Source: Deuterostichococcus epilithicus (taxonomy: Eukaryota; Chlorophyta; Trebouxiophyceae; Prasiolales; Stichococcaceae). From it: a stretch of DNA of 64,000 bases. The stretch is from the NCBI GenBank assembly GCA_033439295.1, contig JAVTLE010000015.1, positions 2,170,001 through 2,234,000 of the forward strand, read 5' to 3'. The position numbers and the translations under genes were made by a program. How positions within the stretch are numbered: position 1 is the first letter of the stretch; every line of letters starts with the position of its first letter. The notes below the pieces were generated by a model. The model did not search any database and was not told where the DNA came from. It saw nothing but the letters and a program-made list of their open reading frames with translations. Shown piece after piece: positions 11,342 to 22,476 of the stretch.

Positions 11342-14108
11342 ATGAATACTTTTGGCGTTGGGCTTGTGTTGCTGGTGGCGTTGTGCTGCAGTCCGGCCTC
11401 AGCTGCTAGCCGGGTGCGCCCGACGAGTCTCGATGTGAAGTGCAGCCGACTGGTCGGCTTGAATCCAAAGGTCATGCCCGATTCGCAATGCACAATCATC
11501 ACTGTCAACATTTCGACATCGGTTCATACTCGCTGCGAAGCATGCCGACGCATCAGACCATAGGTCACCACCATGAGGACACACAAGTGCAGCAGCATGC
11601 CAGTGAACACTACAAGACTGAGGTGCTTAATCACTGGCAGGGCTGTGACTGAGTTGCCATGTAATCGTCTGTGCAGAGAGGCACCTGGCAGCCGACCCGC
11701 CGCTGTCGGCTACGGTCGAGATCAAGGATGTGCCGAAGATCGGACTCGCGCCGTTCTTCGTCGCGTCCGGCCCTCTGATGAACATGGTGGTGTCGTCCGA
11801 AGGGGAGAGCCTTGGCACTGGCGGCGAAGCGGCCGTGCGCGGCGGAGCTCTAGGCGGCAGCAGCGCTGCTCCTGCGCTACTTGGTAGCCACAACAATGTA
11901 TTCCCACCATCGCTGACACCGCCGGCGGGTCTGCCGCTAATCGCGCCTCCACCAGTGGCGACTGTTGCCCCCGTGTCCAAGCCAACTGCGGCTCCCACCA
12001 AAATGCTGACTGCTATGCCAACTGCTGCCCCAACGACCGCGCCTACAACAGCGCCGACGGCTGCCCCCATGCCGCCTCCGCCTAGCAAGGCGGGCGGGAT
12101 TGAGAGTGCACGGCCGCTCCCCCGCCGCCGTTGCCGTCGCCACCATCCCCGCCTCCGTCCCGCCGTCCTCCCCTCCTCCTTCCCCTCCACCTTCACCGCC
12201 GTCGTCTCCGCCGCCACCCCCACCGGCAGCAGTGAGCTCGCCAGATCGTTTCTGCAACCCAAGCGGCCACATTGACTCGCAAGACCACCACGCAGCTCAA
12301 CTCAGCCCTCTGATGGCATCAAAATAATCATCCCTGACAGACAACACTCGTGCATGTCCACCTGTTGCAGGCCACCATCATGGGCATTGCGTGGCTTGAC
12401 CACCGGAATGGCAGGGTTAACACAGATGGCAACGACTCAACACTGTCCGGCGTGTAGGTGAAAGCTTCTTGTCATGGCGACATCCTCTTGTTGGTTCTTG
12501 CCTTGCACGACTGCCCCAGGCCCACTGCTGTGCGCTCAGCTTGGGAAGGCAGCGACCCTTGCGGCAATCCGCACTGACAAAAGAGTGCTGCGGCCTGCAG
12601 GTGGACATCGTGGCCGTCGCTGCCGACAACACCACCCAAGTCACCGCCTCCCTGCAGACCGAATCGAGGGGTGCGCAGCTTGCACCACCTCGAGCTTATG
12701 GCGCGGTGCAGCACAAAGCCTATGGCGTGGTCTTTGATGCTGGTTTTCGTGCCTTTGTCAGTGTCGTGGCGCGTCCGTCCTGGCGAGCAGTCCACAGCCA
12801 TGATGGGGCGGCAGCAGCACGACGGCAGGCAAACCAGGTCGAATGACTCCCTGCCCTTCTCTGTGCAGGCATGTACTCGTTCAACTTGGTGCCATATGGC
12901 ACGAAGTACTTCCTGCAGACGACGCCGCTGCCGGGCACACAGCTGATGCTGAGGTTTCACTTCAGACGCAACAACGCCACTGCTTCCGCAGTCACATCGG
13001 TCTTCGTGCCCACAGCTGGGTTGAGTATGGACGTGCGGCTTCTGCTGCAGGATACCGAGGTGAGTTCCTCAAGCGCAGCCTCATGTGACAGCAGCACGTT
13101 CTGATGCGTTCTGAGCAAGCAATGGTGGCGCACTCTTCATCATCAGTGCGAGTGATATCTGGAATGTGGGTTCAGCGTAAACCCTGTCTATTGCCCAGCT
13201 GATGTGTCGGCGTCCTGTGTGGCGCACAGGCTCCTGCAATCACCTACGACACCTTGTCGCGACTGCCGACGGCTGGAGTGCCAAAGTTGCAGGCGGTGGC
13301 CCTTACCCGGTCCAGGCGGCTTCGACAACCCCTGGATCCAGGTAGGACACCTCCGTCCCAGGTGCGTATGGTGGCATCACGCAATGCGATACGACTGCTG
13401 CAATGGACAATACTGGTCCGGGTGTTCCCTGAAACGTGCCTACCCGATGCTGCTGGCAGGTTTCAAGCAGTGGCGCAATTCAAGTTTCTGATTGCATTTG
13501 GACCGGGCTGGGACGCAGGGAATGTAGCCCTGGTGAACACCACCACTTTCACCATCGCATTAGCGCCGCTGTTGCACCACTTCAAGTGCGACCTCGCCGT
13601 CTTTGACGTTGTTGCTACCGCGAAAGACAACCTGGGTACTATCACCACGCTGGGCGTCACAAGCGGCGCCATGCCACCTTTCCGTGTCATGTGAGTCGGG
13701 AAGCAGTACTACAGCTTCTGCCACCAGTAGGAGGCCTTTCCAGTCAGCTGACCAGGGTCCGGCATGTCTGAAGGTTCCCTTCAGCCTGCATGCCTTCATA
13801 TGCGTGCTTCAAGCCAGCGCGGTCCTGAGAAAAAACCTGTCGTTGATTCGTTTGCCACAGTTCCTATGCACTGGTGCAGGAGTGCGAGCAGCCTGGCCGC
13901 TGGCAACAACCGGCTGGCTCTCCGCCTGGCGCTCCTGCTGGCCGCTGCTGGCGACCCGCCTTTCGTAGTGACGTTCGGCGCGGAGGACCCGTCCGGCCGA
14001 CATGCCGTGGTTGAGCTGATCTTCAAGACGCCACCGCAGTCACTGCCGCCGTCCGCTGCTGTGCCGCCGCCAGGCGCAGTCGTCCTGATGCCGCCACCTG
14101 GCGCTGTA
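11342..14108 (+). CDS. Secreted Pro/Ser-rich extracellular-matrix-like protein
   Basis: The ATG at 11342 opens a clear signal peptide (MNTFGVGLVLLVALCCSPASA). Downstream exons, borders approximate, include 11660-12100 (ends in a Thr/Ala/Pro linker with repeated TAAPTTAPTTAP), about 12130-12290 (SPPPSPPPSPPSSPPPPPP, a hydroxyproline-rich hinge as in volvocine pherophorins), 12602-12660 (VDIVAVAADNTTQVTASL), 12870-13061 (YSFNLVPYGTKYFLQ..), 13229-13340, 13491-13694 (AQFKFLIAFGPGWDAGNVALVNTTTF), and 13862-14108, ending in PPPGAVVLMPPPGAV. The pattern of signal peptide, Pro/Ser hinge and beta-rich globular domains suggests a cell-wall or matrix glycoprotein. No pherophorin signature was found, so the family is not named. 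Exon borders around the Pro-rich hinge require a frame change and are uncertain. Confidence 0.55.
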
Positions 14109-14213
14109 TGAGGAGAAAACTGCGAGCGATGCTGCTGCCACCTCCACCGGGTGCTGCTGTGCCGCCGCCAGGCGCGGCCATCCTGATGCTGCCACCTGGC
14201 GGTGTATGAGGAG
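14057..14213 (+). repeat. Tandem duplication of the 3' end of the secreted-protein gene
   Basis: A segment of about 59 bp with the last codons (PPPGAVVLMPPPGAV plus stop, 14057-14115) recurs at 14155-14213 with few changes, about 98 bp later. The second copy lies just past the stop codon. Confidence 0.85.
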
Positions 14214-14228
14214 TATACCCTCTCCTCT

Positions 14229-14263
14229 GGGTGAGACCAGAGGTCTCACCCCAGGTCTCACCC
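14229..14263. repeat. Perfect hairpin plus direct repeat after the secreted-protein gene
   Basis: GGGTGAGACC (14229-14238) and GGTCTCACCC (14242-14251) form a perfect 10-bp stem with a 3-nt loop. AGGTCTCACCC is then repeated at 14253-14263. Confidence 0.8.
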
Positions 14264-15881
14264 AGACCTCTCGCTGCGAGCGATGTGAGCGCAGGAAGGG
14301 ATGTGAAAGGATACGCCATCGCATATGCTTTCTGAAGTCGGAGATGATCGTTGCGAAGAATGTAGCGGTTGGCACGCCAGCACAATGCACCAGACAGGCT
14401 TCTCTCTGCCGGTGCCATTCGTATGCTATTGTGGGTACCTATGTCTTGCCAAATCCTTGTTGATGTGAACTTTGGCACATGAGGCTGGATGTGTCATCTT
14501 GTCACACAGTGAGCTGTCTTTCGAAATATGTGCTGCTTCATAACAGACAATCTGCATGTGGAATATTGCCGCAAGCGGAAACATCTCCGCATGATGCGCC
14601 ATGTACACACGGGCGATTGTGGTGGAGCTTCAGTCGGCTCATGTCAATCACATTTGTTTAAATTCTTCCGCAATTCAACAAAACTGACAGTGTCGTTGCC
14701 TGCTAGCAGCAGCATTAGCCTGACGCTACTTTACACATCCCAAATAACCGCACCCCAACTGTTCCCACATGCACCCAGCCCGCGACTACAAGCCGTGGTA
14801 TCGGCCATATCGGCCATACTATCCCGATTATCCCAAAAACCAAGTCGAGGCCAGCGCCGAGGCCAGCGTCGCCGCAGTGCCACAGCGCGCCTCCCCCCCA
14901 CCCTCAGCGCATTGTGCAGCGCCGCATTATCCTCATATATGGAGGCAGCCAAGCACTTTGCGCCTGACCTTCTGCCGTCCCTTGTTCTGTTCGTAGGCCA
15001 CAGGGTTCCTGCAGGGCACATGTGTCGATGAGTGGCGGAACCATCACAACCACACTTCGATGCGGCACGATATACTTGTGCAACTGTGCGCGACAGCGGG
15101 TGGGAGTTCTCGTGCAGGTGATTCAGTCGGATCTGGAAGCGACAGCAGAACAGCCTCCTCCCTCTCTGGACATGGGGAAGGAAATGATGTATGGGGCGCA
15201 CCTCTTGAACGCCAAGGCGCGCTGGATCTTGCCCAGAAATCGCTGCACGACTCCAATGCTTTGCTCAACTGGCATGACTACAATATGTAAGATACGAGCT
15301 CAGGGCCTGATCACTCGCGACAAACCGCTGATTGCAAATCGGACGAGGCGCTGTCGCGCAGTTGCTGTAAGGTGAAGCTTGGGCTCAAATTAGGGTATGA
15401 GCGGCGTGAGAGACACTGAACAGGCTAACATTCCAGGCGCAGCCAGCATGCAAATGTCTCAGCTACGCACCAGCGCTCAGTACGACATAATTTCCAAGAC
15501 TCTCAAATTCAGGCAGCTTACCCTGGGTTATGAATGGGGAAATTGCGGCGGGAAAACCAGTGGCTCCTTGGCGTCGATCGCAGATGACATTGCATGCTTT
15601 CGCATTGTGTCAGGTTGACGGCACAACAGCGGCGTGAGCAGCAGGCCAACACCCATAACAGGTTCGAGCAGATGCTGTTGGGTACCTGCTTGCCATGCAG
15701 CGAAGCTGACAGCAGTAGTGCCATGGTGGCTCATCATACCAGCAAGGTCGAAAAGCGTGCATATGAAGATGCTGTGTTGCTGCCATGCCTGGCTCGTGCA
15801 CTTTCTTAGCAGTTGCACATGCACATAATCCCACCTCACCATGAGCATCACGCGCAAAGCATGCTGGTGGGTGCAGTCCAT
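14264..15881. other. Low-information region, possible unidentified gene
   Basis: A plus-strand frame from about 15000 to 15290 reads GFLQGTCVDEWRNHHNHTSM and ends NWHDYNM-stop. A Tyr-rich frame (RDYKPWYRPYRPYYPDYP) begins at 14769. Neither is recognised and no spliced model was convincing. The minus strand here should hold the C-terminal half of the SnRK2-like kinase but shows no kinase motifs. Confidence 0.3.
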
Positions 15882-17247
15882 GCCAGACCTTCGAATGGCA
15901 GTAGTCCAGGCCGATGACGAGCTGCTGGAAGAAGTAGCGTGCACGTATGTGTAGCCATGCTCGTCAGCTCAGGCTGCGATAAGCATCAACACCACCACCA
16001 GCATGTGGATTGCATTTTTGCAATGCGTCATTGAAAGCAGAACGCCCGTGCTCGTTCATGCCAGCATCGTGGCTGCCAATTCATCAATAGGGTTGACGTT
16101 GCGTGGGTGGTCCAGCCGTCGGCAAGGACGTGTCATAGTGTGGTGGGCGGGTTCGGCAGTGGTATCGTCTCAGCATCGACAGCCGCACAGCAGCACATAC
16201 CACGCTTTTGCGGAAGCGGCTCCGGCTGCGTAGAAAGTTGAACAAGTCGCCCCCATCTGCATACTCGATGGCAATCGCCAGGTGAGTCGGCGTCAGGTAC
16301 ACCTGTGTTCGCAGGAGGACATTGCTGCTGTGATTAGCGCGCGCGCGCTGGCAGAATCAGCTGTGGTCGGGGTGCATATCGGTTTTTGACATGTGCAGGA
16401 TGGAGGCCTCCTGCCGCGCGGCGATGTTTGCTCCAATGCTCATCCTGAAGCGGATGCTTGTCACACTCTCCAGGCACAGAGACAGCTGTGTTGTCGCTCC
16501 ACATTCATGCCAGCTGAGTAGGTCGTAGAGCTTGGTGCACGAGGATCAACTGAGCTGCACTATCTGACAGAAGACACGAGTTCGGCGACGTCAACCATGC
16601 TACCAACCTCAACAAGAATGGAGTCCTTCAGCGCCAGAAAACGATATCTTGGGAAACATCTAAACACTTCTCGGAATCGCACGATGTTCGGGTGCCTCAG
16701 CATGCGATGGATGAGCACCTCACGCTTGGCGTAGCTCCAGTCGAACTGCAGATAGTGTGAATGCATCATCCTGAGTATGCCGCCGCTGCACATGCGAAAG
16801 CTGGCTTATTGATTGACTGCCCTTTCGTGCATGGCGGGCATCACAGCAGCTCATCACTGCAACAGCGTCTGCATCAACGAAGGTAGGACATGCAGGGACA
16901 CAAATCGCAAATCCCGGCACTTCAGATGCGGAGGTGGCGGAGCGCAGACAGCAGCTGCTTGTGCGTGCGCACCTGCGCCCCCCTCTCCAGAAACTTGATG
17001 GCCACCAGCTCGTTCGTGACCTTGTGCCCCATGAGGTGGACGGCTCCAAAGCTCCCTCGGCCCAGCATCCTCACCTACGTACTTGTCACGTTAGTCGTCA
17101 GGCTTGCACCCTGCCAGCACTGCACCTCAAGAGAAGGACAGCGCGCGTGCTGCAGATCCGATCGACACATGGATGCATGGGGACATGCCACAACTGGTCT
17201 GTTGGGGGTTTAGTACTCACTGGCTCGTAGCTGGCCGCCACCGCCAT
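15882..17247 (-). pseudogene. SnRK2-type Ser/Thr kinase, N-lobe only (truncated or decayed)
   Basis: Minus-strand exons 17221-17247, about 17005-17074, about 16692-16745, 16204-16302 and about 15882-15943 give MAVAASYEP / VRMLGRGSFGAVHLMGHKVT..VAIKFLERGAQ / FDWSYAKREVLIHRMLRHPN..VRFRE / VYLTPTHLAIAIEYADGGDL / ARYFFQQLVIGLDYCHSK. These match the plant SnRK2 N-lobe through the helix before the catalytic loop, with the glycine loop and the VAIK lysine. The HRDLKLEN loop, the DFG segment and the C-lobe that should follow were not found on the minus strand down to about 15400, so an active kinase is unlikely from this locus as read. A distant further exon cannot be excluded. Confidence 0.7.
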
Positions 17248-17936
17248 TGCACCTCGGCTAATAGCAGAGCGGCGGTGCAGTCGGAAGCCAAGGTCGCCCC
17301 AGCCTGTGATCCAGGCGCGCATTGCGGGAAACAAGTAGGTCGGAAAATGATCCGCCAGGCACGATCGGACGCCTGAATGTCCGAAATCCGAATCACCGGA
17401 CGGAACTTTGGCCTTCCCGTGAAGCATAGGCGGGATATCCGGCGCAATGGGCGAAGCTGCTGCCAGTTGTACCGTGACTAGAGTTATGGCATGTCATGCC
17501 AGGCATGACGTGAGCGATGTGCGACGTGAGTAGTGCATCATGCGTGCAACACGATATTGCTCATGAGTCAAGATTGTCATTGATTAGGATCCTGCCTGGC
17601 CCTTGATTGCTAACCGATGACACGCATGATGCCGCCGCTGCGTCAAATTATAGGTAGCAGCTGCCTGAGCGATCTTATATATCAAAGGTGCAGCACCAGC
17701 ACACGCATGTATTCGCTTTCTACCTATTCAGCGCAACCAGCATGCAAGTGTCCATTTTGTGAGTTTGTCCTTCAGATGCTGCTCCACTACACCTGTCTTC
17801 GGTTTGCAAAAATAACAATGCGTCTTGTCGGCGCCAGGTAACTGCTTGGAAGTCTGCACATCACAGCTGCACGGTCAAAGCACAATACCGAGTGTGCTCA
17901 ATAATACATACACAAAGGTGCAGCTTGCTCCCAGGC

Positions 17937-20900
17937 CTACTGCCTGCGCGTGTATGGGTCTGGTGTAAAGACAAAGGCACCGTCGTCTGGTGGCAGGCTT
18001 GTGGCTGCCACATCGTCTGGAGGCACCAGCATGTTCCGCCCAGACTGCAGGGCCGATCTGAAAGCATCCGTCGCATGTATGACGCCCTCCACCCGGCACC
18101 CCTGCAATTTGCAAGCAATCTCTCGTGAGAAGCATATGTCGCCAGTGTTCCGCTTTTGAGCTGGCTGACCTTCTTGCTCGCCAACCCGTGGGCCAATCTG
18201 CTCTCTGTGTGCCCTTACACCTCTGGCATGCCAGAATGCACTCACACACGCTGAACCAGCAGACCGAGTCGTGCCACTAGGAAGTCCATTACCCAGACGC
18301 ATTCCGCACCTTCAGGCTGGCCGATGCCGAGCCATCCACCAGCAGTGCCGTCCAGACGCCGCTTTCGAGTCGCACACCCCGCATCTCCACCGCCGCGTCG
18401 TCCCAGGCGAGAACGCCGCCGACATTGCCGGCCAAGCGGCCGCCGCTCATGCACATGTTTGCAGCACCGCTGACGTCCACTGCTGGGCCCTTGCAGCGGC
18501 TGATGACACAGTCCTGCAGCGTCAGCGCCGCGGACTGCATCGCCAAGATGCCCTCCTCGCCGCACCCGCTGACCTCGCACCTGTAGGGCGTACCAAGGAA
18601 TCGACTACGATTTGACATGGTTGGAGATCTCCAACACCTCCCCAAGCTAGCCTCTGGAGCCGCTGTTTGCACTAGAGAAGTGCTTGGAGACAGCCGTGGT
18701 CATCGCCACACTAAGATCCATAGGCAGCAGCGGTGGTACAGCCTTGAGGTGCCGCTCACCCCTCCAGCGTGAGGTGCGCCTGCTCCATGACGGCAGCGCC
18801 CGCGCGGCCGCAGTCCTCAATGTGGCACGCCTGCAGCTTGGCGCTCGCCTTGTCGAAGGCGCGTACCCCCACTTTCTTGCCCTGCAGAATGAATCAGACG
18901 AGGCGTACAATCAGAGACTGAATCGTCCTCATGCGGGCTCCATTTTCTCAGCCTCAGAGGGCTCTGCTCAAGCAGGGACATTGCTGAAACGAACAGCCGT
19001 TAAAGAGGTGCCTGCGGTCAACACACGGAATGCAGTGAGGCATTTCTTCCATCAAGTCCAGCCTACACTGAGCAGCGCGCCTGGATGGTGCAGTCGTGAA
19101 AAACGGGCCGAGCATTGCCACAGACGTTGACGCCGTCATCCCCGCTGCACCAGCAGCAGATGCGCATGCCAGGCCAATCAAAGCATGATGTGTCGGCCCG
19201 AAGGGCACGTCTGGCGAAGCGCAACGGAATGGCAAAACGAGTTTGGACCTTTCTTTAAGGAAGGAGTGAGCGGCATACGAGCAAATGATGATCAGGCCAA
19301 GGCGCAATCCAGTGGAGGAGTTTCTGCCGCCGGACTTGCGAACCGAATTAGTCGCATCTAGACCAGACCGTGTCATCACGTGTCCTTTCGCCAGTGGCGC
19401 ATCCTTGCACTATTGGCTGGCGAGCCCGACGCCACACAAGACCGGACGCCAGCGCAGACAATCGCCCCATCACCTGACGATGCAGTGCTGGACGAAGGGC
19501 CGCACGGCGGCACCGCCCTCTACCAGCAGCGCCTCCCTGAAGCCCGTCATGTCGATGTCGACGCCGCGCAGCAGCGACGAGCGCCGCAGCCGGAACGCTG
19601 GCGCATTGGCGCGCTGGTCCAGCCGTGCCTCGCCCAGGGCGCCCTGCCCCTGGATCAACACGCGCTTGTCCAGGTCCACGGCCTCCCTGCAGATGACAAC
19701 GGTCTCGTCGCACATCCAGCGTTTTTTAACTACAGCCGCATGCAGATGACGCAGGTGGACAGCACCTGTTGCGCATCGGGCGGAAGCACCCATAGAGACG
19801 GAAACGCACCCCATGCCGTTGTGGATGCCGGCCAGCAGCAGGATCTGGTCGCCGTCGCGCGCGGCGGCCACCGCCCCCTTGATGGACCGGAAGCTGACGC
19901 GCTGCCGCACTGCAGGTGCAGCATCATCCGTCAGACCGTTGCAAGCCAAAGTTTTGCAGCTGGTGACCGGGTGAGTGTGCAGCAACATGCTTGCTGTATC
20001 TGCTGCTTGCGGCCGCCCTGGTGGTGACTGGTACCTTGGGTCAATCAAGCTGTGAACCATCGTGCACAGCTGCGACAATTGCACCCACTGCCGAGGGGCA
20101 CCTGTGCTGAGGGCGCCCGCGCCGCCGGCTGCCGCAGCTTTCTCTGCCACACCCGCCTCAGCGGCATCGCCGGTCAGCATGAACCCCGAGGATGCTGCCA
20201 GGTGGTCATTGCCGCCAACACAGTCAAGATCGGGGTCCTGGGGCGCCGCGCCGCCCAGCCAGGCGTCCTCACCTGCCGGCCTGACCTGCGGCGGGGTGGC
20301 GACATGCGCTGAGGGAATCATCGGCTCGAATTTTCAGCAGCTGCGCACGTTCACTGCTCCATCTGTGATCACAGTCGCCACACCAGGCTACAACCTGCTG
20401 CCCTTACTGCAGCACTGCAAGCATGGGTGGTCCAATCCTGCTGCGACTATCCAGCAGTAGGGAGATCGCCCAGGACTGGGGGTTGCTTCGAATTCAATTC
20501 TGCGACTGACTTCTAGGTGGCGGCCATCGAACCCTGCGTCGCTGCCCTCCAACGCGGCGTCGATGGCAATGGCGTCCAGCAGGGTCTCGAATTCGGCGCT
20601 GCGGCCGTGGCGGCCTGCGGACAGCATCTCGCCGGCGCGGCCGCGTCTGATTGCGGACTCCCAGTGCGCCATCGCAGCGAGGGCCTGCAGGCAGCATGGT
20701 CGACATTCGCCCAATAGGATTGCCAACCCAAACAGCAATTTCTCCGACATGTCTTCTCCGACATGTTCGATGGCCAAGGTCACTGTTGGCTGCTCTGTCA
20801 ATGGCCTTGCAGCGGAGAACAGTATGAACTTGAGCGCTTTTCATTCTTAGGCAGCAGCGCACGCTTCTAAAACATAGGGTGCACCTGGGCCCAACGAAAG

Positions 20901-21784
20901 AGGGGCTTCGGCCAGGACGGCGCCAGCTCCGCCGCCTTCTCCGCATCCATGGCTGCCTGCAGGCGCCGCAAGGCTTAACTGTCCCAACATCTCTACTGCT
21001 TCCCGGCATTGGCACTGCCGCCCAGGACTCGCGTCCAGGACTCGCGTCCAGGCGCCTTGTTCCTAGCAGCTGCAGGGGAAATCACACGAGTCTGCGAGTG
21101 CAGCGCTGCACAGCTCGCCACGAGGGGCTGCCCCATGTTCAGACCCGGAGCGCCGCCGTGGCGTTGCCGAGCGGTGCGCCAGCTTTCTCATTCCAGCTCC
21201 GGGGCCGCAGGGGCAGCGCAGGAATGGATTGTGCGCATTAACGGCCCTGCTCACCTTCAAGGGCTGCCCTGCCCGCAGGTGCGCGGCGGCGCGGTTGCTT
21301 AGCAGAGCGGCGGTGTGCGCCCGACCGCCGTCAGGCTGCTCGAGGCGCGCCGCCCGCAGCGCGTCCGTGTACTGCTGCACCGCCGCGGCCCAGCGGCCTG
21401 CATGCAAAGCCGTCACGGCGTAAGTAGCCCTCCATACGGCTGCGTCGCCATGGTGCGGTAGGAAAGTCGCCAACAGCACCACACAGCACAGCACAGCACA
21501 ATGCCGCATGGTGGCGCTGCAGGCTGTGCTGGTCCTTGGAAGCTGCAAGGCTTGTCTCAGCTTCACCTCTGTGACACAGCATATGCAGGCACCGCACCTG
21601 CCGCGAATGCGTCATTGCCGGCCTGCTTGAGCTGCGCCGCCCTGCCGGCAAGAGGTGTGACGTCTGCAGCTGGGCTCGCAGAGCCGACGGAGCGGCTGGT
21701 GCTCCAGGCCTCGTGATACGCCAGTTCCTCGCCACCTTCATCCGACTCGTCTTCGCTGAGCACCTCCGCAGGCTGCGGCAGCAT
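17937..21784 (-). CDS. TPR plus right-handed parallel beta-helix repeat protein
   Basis: Start at 21784 (MLPQPAEVLSEDESDEGGEE, acidic). Exons 21598-21784, 21255-21397, 20885-20956 and 20511-20684 join in frame and carry tetratricopeptide repeats (LKQAGNDAFAAG, RWAAAVQQYTDALRAARLE, LLSNRAAAHLRAGQPLK, DAEKAAELAPSWPKPLFRWAQ). Later exons, borders approximate, lie at 20045-20285, 19810-19915 (RSIKGAVAAARDGDQILLLAG), 19470-19695, 18755-18885, 18300-18590 and 17937-18140. They contain repeated short beta-helix turns (LQACHIEDCGRAGAAVMEQAHLTLEG, LQDCVISRCKGPAVDVSGAANM), the pattern of pectin-lyase-fold CASH proteins and FBXO11-like factors. The likely role is protein binding through TPRs with a carbohydrate- or protein-recognising helix. 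No catalytic residues can be assigned, and no orthologue is named. Confidence 0.7.
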
Positions 21785-22476
21785 GATAAAGAGGCGCCGC
21801 CAGTGAGACAGATGCCGATGATCGCCATACCAAGGAAGTTGCTGCAGAATTCGCAGCAAGAATGACGTGAGAAGTTGAATCGCTTCCTCTCCAAGCGCAC
21901 AGAATCACACATCATAATAACAGCCTAGCTCGCCTTGGCCTCGATTTTTGTTGGCTTCGAGGGGTGCACGTCCGCATCATCCAGCATCGTCGGACTTCAC
22001 GCTACAACAATGATGAAGCAGGCGCAACACTCGATCTGAGCGGGCTTTGGGAGATAGACTTGGGCTCCGCGAATCGCTCGTCGCAAGTTGCGGAGTTGCC
22101 AGGCTTCCGGAGGTTGGCCGCGCGCTTAGAGTGGCACACCAGAGCGCAGCGCAAGCACGCTGTCGGCACTGCTGTGATTGTTGTTGGAGCTTAAAGACGC
22201 GATGCGAGCTCGAGCTCGTCGCAAGGCAGATCCACGAAGCACTGAGATGAGGAGAAATGACGATCCAGCTACCAGTCGGCGACTGCAATATGCAGCAAGC
22301 TCAACCAACGTCACTGATGTTGCAACGCGATAGACTTCAGGAGGACAGTACTCAAGAAACCTGCAGAAGGTGTGTCAACCAATGGCAGTTTGCAACTCCA
22401 TGCTCAAGATGCAAACATCACGCTGTCCTACAATGCTGAGATCGTCCTTCTCTCTAGCGCACAATAACCCATCGCT
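21785..22476. other. Intergenic gap
   Basis: Gap between the LRR kinase 3' end and the TPR gene start, both minus strand. It should hold the TPR gene promoter. No RNA gene or supported ORF seen. Confidence 0.45.

Noticed and set aside
15000-15290. Fatty-acid desaturase suggested by a His cluster (RNHHNHTSM)
   Set aside because: Only one His-rich segment, no second or third histidine box and no membrane spans nearby.
22000-22290. Possible small gene on either strand between the kinase and TPR genes
   Set aside because: Frames of 60-100 codons with no hydrophobic pattern, domain or splice signals; at chance level for this GC content.
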